Source: Microbulbifer sp. HZ11
Lineage (GTDB): Bacteria > Pseudomonadota > Gammaproteobacteria > Pseudomonadales > Cellvibrionaceae
Length of the DNA: 64,000 bases
Direction: 5' to 3'
Assembly (NCBI RefSeq): GCF_000708675.1
Contig: NZ_JELR01000001.1
Span: forward strand, 434,001-498,000
Shown: positions 41,355-49,450 of the stretch, piece after piece
How the letters are laid out: every line of letters starts with the position of its first letter
Numbering within the stretch: the stretch's first letter is position 1
Made by a program: the position numbers and the translations under genes
The notes under the pieces: generated by a model
What the model was told of the DNA's origin: nothing
What the model saw: only the letters and a program-made list of their open reading frames with translations
The model's database searches: none

Positions 41355-43331
41355 ATGAAAATGTTATTTGCGGGTGTGGTATGTGCCGTGGCACTGGGCT
41401 GCGGAAAAGCTGTGGCATATAGCTGCGGGGATACAGACGTCATATACAACCTGTATGACATGATGTCAGAGATTCAGAGTGAAAATGGCCCCGGAACCAT
41501 CGGACCGCGAAGGCTGGTAACCAATCAGACTTCTGAAATTGTGGCCTTTACCGACAAGCGGTTTATTCAGCCGCACGCCCTCGATGTCGATCAAATTACC
41601 ATCAAATTTACCAAGGAACACGGTAGCTGGCTTGGTGGCGGAGTCGTTGAAGTGGTGTGTGCCACAGATGAGAGCGGAAACGTACAGAAGCTGGACGAGG
41701 TCAAATTCAGCGGCGGGCGTCGCAACATCGGCGACCAAGTAATACGGTCATACAGCGGTCTGAAGGGCAAGCGTTTATCGATTCACGCGGTAGGTATCGG
41801 GGCGGTCGGCAGCGCACGTATACGATTCGATTTGCTGCGCAATCCTTCAGAAGGTCAGCCGTGGGTGCCTGATACGAGTGCGCCGACAGGGCCTGTTCCC
41901 GGCTTTGCCGATGTTCACGTGCATCAAACCGCGGATCTCGCGTACAGCAAGGGGTGGTATTGGGGGAGCCACCAGCCTGGTGATCTTATGACGCAGGTCA
42001 CTATGTGTAGCGGGGACAACCATGGCACCCTGGAGCCGCTGGGAATCGAAATTCATGAGCTCGGCAAGGCGCATCTCGGCGAAACCAGTGGATATCCTGA
42101 TTTTATCAACTGGCCGCGCTGGAACGACATCAAGCACCAGCAGGTCACGTCTGAATGGTTAAAAGATGCCCATGAGCGGGGGCTGACCTTGATGGTTGCG
42201 TCCGTCGTTGCCAACCAGACGCTTGCCGCGGGTATGATTGCGTCCGGTAACCATGATAACCGTATCGCTCCCTTCGATATGGAATCAGTCCGGCACCAGA
42301 TCACCGAGCTGAAAAAGATGGACGAATCGGAAGACTGGTTTGAAATCGTACTCGATCCCTGGCATGCCCGTCGTGCGATCGCCGAAGGAAAACTGGCGGT
42401 GATTCTTGCCATCGAAGCCAGCAACCTGTTCCCCGAATCCGACGGCCCCTGGCGAGAGCAACTATACGATGTATACGATATGGGCGTGCGAGCGCTGCAG
42501 ATCGCGCACCAAACCAATAACGACTTTTCCGGCGCCGCGTACCACCAGGATATTTTTGAGATCGTCACCCAGTTGAAGGCCTGGTATACCGGTGATGTGG
42601 AGTACGCTGAGGCCAGTGATGGAGTCCATAACGACATCGGCATGAGTGCGCGTGGGTACCAGCTCTTGGACGAAATGATCCGGCTAAACATGATCATCGA
42701 TATGGCGCATCTACCGCTCAAATCCCAGCGCGAGATTTATCAGGTCGTATCCCAGGATCACAACTACTACCCTTTGTTTAACTCCCATACGCGCATCGAC
42801 GAACTGCTGTATCAGGAAGATCGAGATATTCTGAATGAACACGTCACTACCGATGAGACCCTGGAGTTTTACCGCGCGACCGGCGGTGTCATCGGTTTGC
42901 GCACCGGTCTCCAGCGAATGAAGGATTACCCGGCGTCGGGCGTGGCGAATAACTGCGACGGATCTTCACGATCAATTGCCCAGTTCTATCGGTACGCTGC
43001 TGATCGCGGGGTGAAAACCGCGTTTGCTTCCGACTTCAACGGATTTATCGAAATGAATCCTCCGAGATTTGGTGCCGATGCCTGCGCAACCGCGCCGGAT
43101 GAGCCCACCCGGTTAGCGCAGGCTGGAGCCCAGGGAGCGGCGGACCCGAACTGGCCGGATTATGTACAGGAATACAACGAGAAAGGCACGGCGCATATCG
43201 GTTTGCTGCCCGCACTGCTTTGGGATCTGAATGAGGTGGGAGCGGACGTAACCGACCTCGAGACATCGTCGGAATCCATGGTGGCTATGTGGGAGCGAAT
43301 CTACGATCCCGCGAGACAGATGGTGCAGTAA
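41355..43331 (+). CDS. Secreted peptidase M19 (membrane dipeptidase)-like hydrolase with N-terminal extension
   Basis: A 658-residue exported protein from ATG 41355 (GAGGAG upstream; other in-frame starts lie 15-18 bases earlier). The N-terminus is a signal peptide (MLFAGVVCAVALGCGKAVA). Residues about 25-170 form an unrecognised beta-rich domain. The remainder resembles the M19 metal-dependent amidohydrolase fold: FADVHVHQ (HxH metal ligands), ILAIEASNLF, LNMIIDMAHLPL (IDxxH), NSHTRIDEL and TAFASDFNGF near the end. The order of these motifs matches renal-dipeptidase-like enzymes. Function is likely periplasmic or extracellular hydrolysis of a dipeptide or related amide; substrate unknown. 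A strong terminator follows. Confidence 0.8.
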   Translation: MKMLFAGVVCAVALGCGKAVAYSCGDTDVIYNLYDMMSEIQSENGPGTIGPRRLVTNQTSEIVAFTDKRFIQPHALDVDQITIKFTKEHGSWLGGGVVEVVCATDESGNVQKLDEVKFSGGRRNIGDQVIRSYSGLKGKRLSIHAVGIGAVGSARIRFDLLRNPSEGQPWVPDTSAPTGPVPGFADVHVHQTADLAYSKGWYWGSHQPGDLMTQVTMCSGDNHGTLEPLGIEIHELGKAHLGETSGYPDFINWPRWNDIKHQQVTSEWLKDAHERGLTLMVASVVANQTLAAGMIASGNHDNRIAPFDMESVRHQITELKKMDESEDWFEIVLDPWHARRAIAEGKLAVILAIEASNLFPESDGPWREQLYDVYDMGVRALQIAHQTNNDFSGAAYHQDIFEIVTQLKAWYTGDVEYAEASDGVHNDIGMSARGYQLLDEMIRLNMIIDMAHLPLKSQREIYQVVSQDHNYYPLFNSHTRIDELLYQEDRDILNEHVTTDETLEFYRATGGVIGLRTGLQRMKDYPASGVANNCDGSSRSIAQFYRYAADRGVKTAFASDFNGFIEMNPPRFGADACATAPDEPTRLAQAGAQGAADPNWPDYVQEYNEKGTAHIGLLPALLWDLNEVGADVTDLETSSESMVAMWERIYDPARQMVQ

Positions 43332-43362
43332 CCGCATATCTGAAAACACCACACAGTAATAG

Positions 43363-43394
43363 GTAAGGCCACCCCCGGGTGGCCTTACTTTTTT
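43363..43394 (+). terminator. Rho-independent terminator of the M19-like peptidase gene
   Basis: GTAAGGCCACCC pairs with GGGTGGCCTTAC (12 bp) around a 2-base loop that will open to a larger one in RNA, followed by six U. It lies 32 bases after the stop codon. Confidence 0.92.
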
Positions 43395-43783
43395 GACCGG
43401 GCTTACAACATTGTATAAACGTAAAAAGGCTGTGATCATGGTCTGAAGACAAGTCAGTGGCAGTTGGTGCGCTGTGCTGGTTTAAAGTGGCGGGTCTGGC
43501 CAAGTGAAATTTCTGAGTTTTACGTGGCAGCGCACTGATGACGGGAGTACCAATCGCGAGTTGGGTCGCGGTGAAAATGTGGGTGGAGAGGTAATTGGTG
43601 GAGAGGTAATTGGTGGAGAGGTTGTTGACGCGTCGCGACACAACCCGGATCTGTACGCGGGAGTGATCCAGAGCCATTTGCGTCAGGAGGCCAGATTTGA
43701 CTGGTATCGACGATCACTGTGGCTGTTGGTGTGGTGCGCTACTGGCTCTACTGGTGATTATTTCCAGCTAGCTCGCCAACGTA
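43395..43783. other. Gene-free region downstream of the peptidase terminator
   Basis: About 390 bases with no supportable gene. A plus-strand frame from 43504 runs antisense through the whole YdeI-type gene and has no ribosome-binding site, so it is not called. The only structure I see is a short 15-bp tandem repeat, listed separately. Confidence 0.6.
43579..43620. repeat. 15-bp tandem repeat, about 2.8 copies
   Basis: GTAATTGGTGGAGAG is repeated perfectly at 43591-43605 and 43606-43620, preceded by a partial copy (GTGGGTGGAGAG) and followed by a decayed start (GTTGTTG). The unit length is a multiple of three, but no credible gene covers it. It may vary in copy number between strains. Confidence 0.75.
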
Positions 43784-44335
43784 CTATTCCGCAGTTTTCG
43801 GTGCACTCAGCGCCTTGCTGTAAAAACCGGAAGTATCAAAACAGCAAACCCGCTTTTTCCCCTCTGCGAGCATGTTGCAGGCATCCTGAATACGTTTTGT
43901 ACGGGTCTTTGCGTGCTTGGCGGATTCGACCCAGTGAATCCAGTCGATACGGGCGATGGTCGTTGTTGCGTCCCAGATTGCCTTGGACTGTGGCGAGGCG
44001 GTTAGCGCTTGTTTCAGATCTGCAGGTACCTCTGGCTCGGGTTCCTGTTCTACTGCTTCAATCTCAAATTCTGCAATATCACCGTGAACTGCGCCAGCGG
44101 ATTTCATTAAGTCTTTATCGATCTTGAGCCAATGGCTCTTTTTCCCGTCGGGCTCGAGGAGCGCTCGAAATTCGTGGCCGTTGATGGAGCCGTCGACACT
44201 GGTGCGCCCGCGCCTCGGAAGGGTCGCGCTGACTTCACCCGGAAGAATTACGAAGGCCCAGTTTTCAGCACCTTCCGAGCTTTTCGGGCGCAGTAGTTTT
44301 GCGGAGAACTCAGTCGATACTGATTGCTTGGACAC
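43784..44335 (-). CDS. DUF1905 / YdeI-OmdA family protein
   Basis: A 183-residue cytoplasmic protein starting at GTG with AAGGAA upstream. The N-terminal DUF1905 domain covers about 8-95 (FSAKLLRPKSSEGAENWAFV, GSINGHEFRALLEPDGKKSH, VHGDIAEFEIE). The C-terminal YdeI/OmdA segment follows (PADLKQALTASPQSKAIWD, RIDWIHWVESAKHAKTRTKR). This two-part arrangement is common in bacteria; the family has no firmly established biochemical function. The last ten residues look unrelated to the family. A perfect 9-bp inverted repeat lies 55 bases upstream. Confidence 0.85.
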   Translation of the reverse strand: MSKQSVSTEFSAKLLRPKSSEGAENWAFVILPGEVSATLPRRGRTSVDGSINGHEFRALLEPDGKKSHWLKIDKDLMKSAGAVHGDIAEFEIEAVEQEPEPEVPADLKQALTASPQSKAIWDATTTIARIDWIHWVESAKHAKTRTKRIQDACNMLAEGKKRVCCFDTSGFYSKALSAPKTAE

Positions 44336-44390
44336 TTGGAATTTCCTTCCGGTGGCTCGATTCCCGCTTAAATTATACGTTCAGTTTCGG

Positions 44391-44412
44391 CAATACAAAT
44401 GATTTTGTATTG
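44391..44412. promoter_or_regulatory. Perfect 9-bp inverted repeat upstream of the DUF1905 gene
   Basis: CAATACAAA and TTTGTATTG are exact complements separated by TGAT, 55 bases upstream of the DUF1905/YdeI start. The AT-rich 22-bp palindrome suits a dimeric repressor; no regulator is adjacent. Confidence 0.4.
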
Positions 44413-44588
44413 GGGGCAAGCGGATCTAGGGCCCGGCATTGGCATTCAGCTCCTTCTGTGCATTTTATTGGTTGTGTTCACTGTTGAATCTGGTAGGGCC
44501 GCGCGGATGGACTACCTGATAAATTGGCGCGCGGTAGATGTTTTTGGGTCTAGATTGTATATGCGCGTGATCCTGTATGTTTATAAAC

Positions 44589-44617
44589 AAAAAAGGCCGG
44601 CAATGCCGACCTTTTTT
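44589..44617 (-). terminator. Rho-independent terminator of aroF
   Basis: AAAAAAGG-C-CGGC and GCCG-A-CCTTTTTT form a stem with one internal mismatch and loop AAT. On the minus strand it ends in six U, 30 bases after the aroF stop; the plus strand also has a U-run, so it may act in both directions. Confidence 0.9.
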
Positions 44618-44646
44618 CGATAGGGAAACCCGGTTTATGCTGGATT

Positions 44647-45726
44647 TTACCCCATGCGCTCCTTCAACGGATTGCGCAGCTGTTCTGCCATACTCAGTAG
44701 CAGGGATTCAGTAGTTTCCCAGTCGATGCACTTGTCTGTGACAGACACACCGTACTCCATTTTACTGCGGTCTTTATTGATCTTCTGGTTGCCGGCCTTG
44801 AGGTTGCTTTCCACCATGATGCCGATAATGGACTTGTTGCCATCCAGAATCTGGTGGGTCACATTGTCGACCACCAGCGGTTGCAGCTCGTGGTTTTTGT
44901 TGGAGTTGGCGTGGCTGCAGTCGACCATGATATTTGGCACCAGACCGGCGGCTTCCAGTTCCTTTTCACACATGGCAACGCTGACGGAGTCGTAGTTTGG
45001 CTTGTCATTACCGCCGCGCAATACCACATGGCCGTATTTGTTGCCGGCGGTGTGGATGATGGCTACCTGGCCTTCTTTGTTGATACCCAGGAAGCGGTGC
45101 GGATTGGCGGTGGACTGGAGGGCGTTGATGGCCACTTCCAGGCTGCCGTCGGTGCCGTTTTTGAAGCCCACAGCGGAGGAGAGACCGCTGGCCATTTCCC
45201 GGTGGGTCTGGGATTCAGTGGTACGAGCGCCGATGGCGGACCAGGAAATCAGATCCTGCAGATACTGAGGAGAGATGGGGTCCAGTGCCTCGGTGGAGGT
45301 GGGCAGGCCCAGCTCGGCAATATCCAGCAGCAGCTTGCGACCGATATGCAGGCCGTCTTCAATCTTGAAGGAGTCGTCCAGATGCGGGTCGTTGATCAGG
45401 CCCTTCCAGCCTACGGTGGTACGGGGCTTTTCAAAATACACACGCATGACAATCAGCAGGGTGTCAGAGACCTTGTCCGCCAGCGCCTTGAGGCGCTTGG
45501 CATAATCGATGGCCGCATCCACGTCGTGAACGGAACAGGGGCCGATCACAACCATCAAGCGGTGGTCTTTGCGGTCCAGAATGTCGCGCACTGCGGCGCG
45601 TCCGGCGGCTACCGAGGCTTCGGCAGCTTCGCTGACGGGCAGTTCCGATTTCAGCGCTTCCGGGGTAATCAGGATGTCCTGGGAGACGACGTTCAGGTCG
45701 TCAAACTGCTGCGTGGTCATGGTCAA
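44647..45726 (-). CDS. aroF: 3-deoxy-7-phosphoheptulonate (DAHP) synthase, AroF-type
   Basis: First step of the shikimate pathway: phosphoenolpyruvate plus erythrose 4-phosphate gives DAHP. The 359-residue protein is a class I-alpha enzyme with VVIGPCSVHD, RVYFEKPRTTVGWKGLINDP, IGARTTESQTHREMASGLS, VGFKNGTDGS and VDCSHANSNKNH (metal ligands Cys in GPCS, His in SHAN). Among the E. coli isoenzymes the features ITPEALK, STEALDPISPQYL, NPHRFLGINKEGQVA and SKMEYGVSVTDKCIDWE look most like AroF (tyrosine-sensitive); feedback specificity still needs a test. Two ATGs (45726, 45720) are possible starts; neither has a good ribosome-binding site. I see no TyrR box upstream. Confidence 0.95.
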   Translation of the reverse strand: MTMTTQQFDDLNVVSQDILITPEALKSELPVSEAAEASVAAGRAAVRDILDRKDHRLMVVIGPCSVHDVDAAIDYAKRLKALADKVSDTLLIVMRVYFEKPRTTVGWKGLINDPHLDDSFKIEDGLHIGRKLLLDIAELGLPTSTEALDPISPQYLQDLISWSAIGARTTESQTHREMASGLSSAVGFKNGTDGSLEVAINALQSTANPHRFLGINKEGQVAIIHTAGNKYGHVVLRGGNDKPNYDSVSVAMCEKELEAAGLVPNIMVDCSHANSNKNHELQPLVVDNVTHQILDGNKSIIGIMVESNLKAGNQKINKDRSKMEYGVSVTDKCIDWETTESLLLSMAEQLRNPLKERMG

Positions 45727-45820
45727 TTCACTACTTTTCGATAATTTTTTACGCGTCCGTGCCCGCAGGGCGTACGCTGCGGGGCAGTTATGCTACCTAG
45801 TGGTCGGGAGCAGAGCTAGG

Positions 45821-45834
45821 GTTTCATTTGAAAC
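45821..45834. promoter_or_regulatory. GTTTCA-N2-TGAAAC palindrome upstream of aroF
   Basis: GTTTCATTTGAAAC has perfect 6-bp arms with a TT centre and lies 95 bases upstream of the aroF start, in the 232-base divergence-free spacer before the AddA-like gene end. No other gene occupies the spacer. The binding protein is unknown and the position is far for a simple repressor. Confidence 0.3.
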
Positions 45835-45958
45835 AGTTTTAGGTGTCACGGCTTTCGAGAGTGGGCGCAATATCTGTCATTTAAAATCGTTCGTCAGTGG
45901 GATGGATTATCGCGTGGCTTTATTCCTTGCCCTCTGGATAGGATGAATTCCCTCTGTG

Positions 45959-48900
45959 TTATTCCGGAGGAAGCTCAATCAGCCGCTGCAGCAATGGGAA
46001 GTAGAGCGCGCAGCGGATAGACCTTTCTCCGCGCTGATAAAACAGGCGGCGGTAGTTTTCCAGCTGGCCCCGGTACTTCTCCAGCTGTTGGTCGAGAAAG
46101 GCTTCCTCGATTTCACCGGCGATTGGCTCTGCGGTCTTGTAGTCGACAATCCAGCGGGTATTGGTGTCATCGATAAAGGTTCTGTCGATGATATTGCGTC
46201 TCAGCTGTCGGCCGCCGCTGTGTAGTTCCAGTTCCGCCGCGGAGTCCCTATGGCTGGCATCAAGCAGCCAGCGTCCCGTCTCGCAATTCAGAGTATTCAC
46301 CACTGCCTGCTCAACTTTTTCCCGGGCCTTTTCCAGATTGCTGCCACTGAGCCCGGCCTGTGCAAGGCGTAAGTCCCAGAGAGGGCGTAGTCGTTCGCTG
46401 AGCTCTGCCGGTGTCTTGTCTAGCATCGCGGGTGATTCGGTGAGAGTTGCCAGGGTTTCGTGGGCTACCGTGCCCGCGTGGCGGAACCAGCGCAATGCGA
46501 CCAGGCCCATGTCTGGTAGGTTGGGCTCGCTAGCTTCTGTCAGCTCCGTCGGTTTGTAATCCGGTGTGCGGTACTGGCTCAACCAGTCCCGTGTGGGAGC
46601 AGCCGGCCTGTCCCAGGGTTGTGGCAGACGCAAAAGATAGTCGTAATCCTTGCGCACACGCGATTCGCCGTCTTCCTGCTTGGGTGCTTCCGGCCAGTGG
46701 CACCAGTTGCTCGCTTCTTCTTTAGGAATGGATGGCCAGATACAGGCCAATAGTGCGGCGGCGCCAGGTGGCTTGAGGGTTCCTTTCTTTTCGTCCCGTT
46801 TTACGCAGGCGAGCAGATGCAGGGAGCGGATGGCGCGGGTGCATCCAACATAAAGCAATCGGGTGCCTTCTAAACGCTCCCGTTCGCTGTTGTCGTGACG
46901 CAGGTAGTCAAACAGCGGGTCTTTGTCGCCGCGGGCGCTTTTCGGGGCGAGCATAAAGCGGCTTTCGCCTTCGCTATTTAGCCACTCGGCCCAGCGCAGT
47001 AACTGGTCGCCGCCGGGCTTGCCGCCCTGGTCGAGCCCGGGAATCAGAACGTGCTCGAACTCCAAACCCTTGGATTTGTGAATGGTCATCACCTGCACAC
47101 TGGCATCCTGGCCGGGGCGGGCGAACAGTTTTTCCAGTGCGTTGTAGAACTGGGTCCAGTCGGCAATGGTGCTGCCGGTGTCGAACTTTTCCAGTAGCTG
47201 GAAGAGGTCCTGCACATTATCCAGTTCGCTTTTGTGGGCTACGGTTGCCGGGCCACCTAGGGCGAGCCACAGGCCTTCGATCCAGGTGCGCAGGGGTTTA
47301 CGGCCCCGTTGTTGCCAGGCTTGATGTATCGACTCTGCACAGCGATGCAGTCGCTCGCGGGCGTCGTCACTCAACAGCGGAATCTCGTCGATCTCTTGCA
47401 GCGCCATAATCAATGGGCGGGCGCTGCTGTCAGTCGGTGCGCGGTTTTCTGTTCCGTCACCGGTTTGATTGCACCAATTGGCGAGGGTGTACAGGTCCGG
47501 TAATTGCAGTCCACACCAGGGCGCGCGGAATACGGAAAGCCAGGCAATGCGGTCACTGGGGTCGAGCAGGGCGCGGGTAAGGCTGAGCAGGTCCAGCACC
47601 ACCATTTTGCTGGCCAGCGGCGCCAGGTCGGGCGCCCGAAAGGCAATACCGGCGGCGCTCAATGCAGGTAGTATGCGGCCGAGGTGTTTTTTCTTGCGGA
47701 CCAGGATCGCAATGCGGCCCTCGGGGTCTTGCTCCCGCAATGCCTTTACCAGTTTTACCGCCTGATCCGCTTCCAGATCACGAGTTTCGTCATTCACGCA
47801 ACCGTAGAAATTCACTGCCGGCGCCGGCCACTTGCTGCTCTTGAACGCGTGAGACTGCAGATAGCGCACAGCGCCGCGACTGATATTGTCCTGCGCAGGG
47901 AATGCTTTCTGGAAAGTATCGTTCACCCATTCCACCACGGCACCTTCAGAGCGGAAGTTCACCTGCAGGTCCAGTGGCTCCAGGGGCACCCGGTTGTCGT
48001 CGTGGCCGATGCCGCGGGCGCGGGCGTCGAGGAAAATACCCACGTTGGCGTTGCGGAACCCGTAACAGGACTGCATGCCGTCGCCAACGATAAAGAGGGT
48101 GCGCCCGTCACCGGGTTCCCAGCCGGCGGTGAGCTTCTCCAGCAGTTGCAACTGCATCTGCGAGGTGTCCTGAAATTCGTCGACCAGAATATGCCGGGTT
48201 TGCAGATCGAGTTTCAGTGCCAGGTCTGTGGGCTCGTCACTATTTCCGAGGGCAATCAGTGCGGCCTGGGCGACCTCGGTGTAGTCGGTGGCACCCAGTT
48301 GCTGGAACACCAGCTTTAATTGGGCGACCAGTTTTGGCAGCACCTGCGCCAGCGCCTGTAGCAGCTCCCACTGGCTTTCCTGCAAACCCGTGGGTAGATT
48401 GCGGGTTTCGTTGAACGCTTCCGTTACGGAGGTGTTTTCACTCAATTCCGCAGATAGTGCGTAAAGCCGGCTCTTGTAGGTATCGGCCCCGGGCACTTCT
48501 TTTTCTGTGGGGAAACCGTGGCGTTTGTCCACGCGCTTGCGCGGGCCATTTTTGTCCGTGACCAGCATATTGATCAGCGCCAGCCAGTGGGGCAGGGCAC
48601 TGGCGTCAGTGCCGGGCAATTCGACAATACCCGCGCATGCCGCCAGTGGATGGGCCACGGAATTGGCGCGCAGGTAGCTGCCGGCAAAATCCGCCAGTTC
48701 CAGCAATTCACCCTGATAAACAGACAGGCATTCAGCCAGCTCTGTGAGACGATCCGTTACCAGCTCATCAATGGCAAAGTGAAAATAATCCTGGGCACCT
48801 TCGTGCCCCACACCAAGCAATGGCCCCAGCCACTGGTCGCGTTTTTCCAGCAGAATCTGCAACAGTTTGTTGAGCTGACCCAGGTCATTGTCCAGATGTA

Positions 48901-49450
48901 GCAGCAGTTGTTGCAGGGCGGTATCCGCCTCGTCACCATCCAGGGACTTGAGCAGGTTCACCACCGCCATTTCAAAGGCGACCTGGGTCTGTTCCAGCGG
49001 TTCTCCCGGTGCACCCAGGCCACTTTCGATTGGCAACTGGCTGGCAAGGCTGCGGCACAGGCCATCGATGGTCTGGATCCGCAGGCGCTGGGGCATCTGC
49101 AGCAGCTGCCAGTTCAGTTCGCGATCCCGCGCCAGCAGTGCACTGGCCAGATCCCAGGTAATGGCATCGTGCGGATTCTCGGGTCTTATAGTATCCCGCG
49201 CAGTCTGAAGCGCCTCGATCAAGCGTTCGCGCATCTCTCCCGCGGCTTTTCGGGTGAAGGTGATGGCGAGGACTTCTTCCGGCTGCTGGCAACTGGACAG
49301 TAACTTCAGGACCCGCTGGGTGAGCAGTCCGGTTTTACCGGAACCGGCGGGCGCAGATACAGCGAAACTGCGGGTAATATCCAGTGCGCGGGTACGGGCT
49401 TCGGCGTCGATGGGCTGGAAGACTGCGGGATTGGGTACTGCTTTGGTCAT
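45959..49450 (-). CDS. AddA/RecB-like UvrD-family helicase with C-terminal nuclease domain
   Basis: A 1163-residue superfamily 1A helicase-nuclease for double-strand break processing. Motif I is SAPAGSGKT (GSGKT at 36-40), followed by EVLAITFTRKAAGEMRERL (Ia), VDEFQDTSQMQLQLLEKL (II), FIVGDGMQSCYGFRNANVG (III), VMTIHKSKGLEFEHVLIPG (V) and LYVGCTRAIRSLHLL (VI). The C-terminal 200 residues hold a PD-(D/E)XK nuclease core (RTFIDDTNTRWIVDYKTAE) and the typical QLEKYRGQLENYRRLF helix. Its ATG overlaps the stop of the AddB-like gene (ATGA), so the two form an obligate pair. Whether it replaces or supplements RecBCD cannot be seen in this window. Confidence 0.92.
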   Translation of the reverse strand: MTKAVPNPAVFQPIDAEARTRALDITRSFAVSAPAGSGKTGLLTQRVLKLLSSCQQPEEVLAITFTRKAAGEMRERLIEALQTARDTIRPENPHDAITWDLASALLARDRELNWQLLQMPQRLRIQTIDGLCRSLASQLPIESGLGAPGEPLEQTQVAFEMAVVNLLKSLDGDEADTALQQLLLHLDNDLGQLNKLLQILLEKRDQWLGPLLGVGHEGAQDYFHFAIDELVTDRLTELAECLSVYQGELLELADFAGSYLRANSVAHPLAACAGIVELPGTDASALPHWLALINMLVTDKNGPRKRVDKRHGFPTEKEVPGADTYKSRLYALSAELSENTSVTEAFNETRNLPTGLQESQWELLQALAQVLPKLVAQLKLVFQQLGATDYTEVAQAALIALGNSDEPTDLALKLDLQTRHILVDEFQDTSQMQLQLLEKLTAGWEPGDGRTLFIVGDGMQSCYGFRNANVGIFLDARARGIGHDDNRVPLEPLDLQVNFRSEGAVVEWVNDTFQKAFPAQDNISRGAVRYLQSHAFKSSKWPAPAVNFYGCVNDETRDLEADQAVKLVKALREQDPEGRIAILVRKKKHLGRILPALSAAGIAFRAPDLAPLASKMVVLDLLSLTRALLDPSDRIAWLSVFRAPWCGLQLPDLYTLANWCNQTGDGTENRAPTDSSARPLIMALQEIDEIPLLSDDARERLHRCAESIHQAWQQRGRKPLRTWIEGLWLALGGPATVAHKSELDNVQDLFQLLEKFDTGSTIADWTQFYNALEKLFARPGQDASVQVMTIHKSKGLEFEHVLIPGLDQGGKPGGDQLLRWAEWLNSEGESRFMLAPKSARGDKDPLFDYLRHDNSERERLEGTRLLYVGCTRAIRSLHLLACVKRDEKKGTLKPPGAAALLACIWPSIPKEEASNWCHWPEAPKQEDGESRVRKDYDYLLRLPQPWDRPAAPTRDWLSQYRTPDYKPTELTEASEPNLPDMGLVALRWFRHAGTVAHETLATLTESPAMLDKTPAELSERLRPLWDLRLAQAGLSGSNLEKAREKVEQAVVNTLNCETGRWLLDASHRDSAAELELHSGGRQLRRNIIDRTFIDDTNTRWIVDYKTAEPIAGEIEEAFLDQQLEKYRGQLENYRRLFYQRGERSIRCALYFPLLQRLIELPPE

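Larger units (their letters stand above)
44336..44646. other. Spacer between the DUF1905/YdeI gene and aroF
   Basis: About 310 bases upstream of one minus-strand gene and downstream of another. It contains the inverted repeat at 44391-44412 and the aroF terminator at 44589-44617. A 74-codon frame from 44399 lacks a ribosome-binding site and runs into the terminator, so it is not called. Confidence 0.6.

Noticed and set aside
43504..44127. 207-codon plus-strand frame overlapping the DUF1905 gene
   Set aside because: No ribosome-binding site, contains the tandem repeat, and its second half is antisense to a recognisable YdeI/DUF1905 protein.
44399..44623. 74-codon frame with a hydrophobic start between the DUF1905 gene and aroF
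   Set aside because: It starts inside a palindrome without a ribosome-binding site and ends through the aroF terminator.
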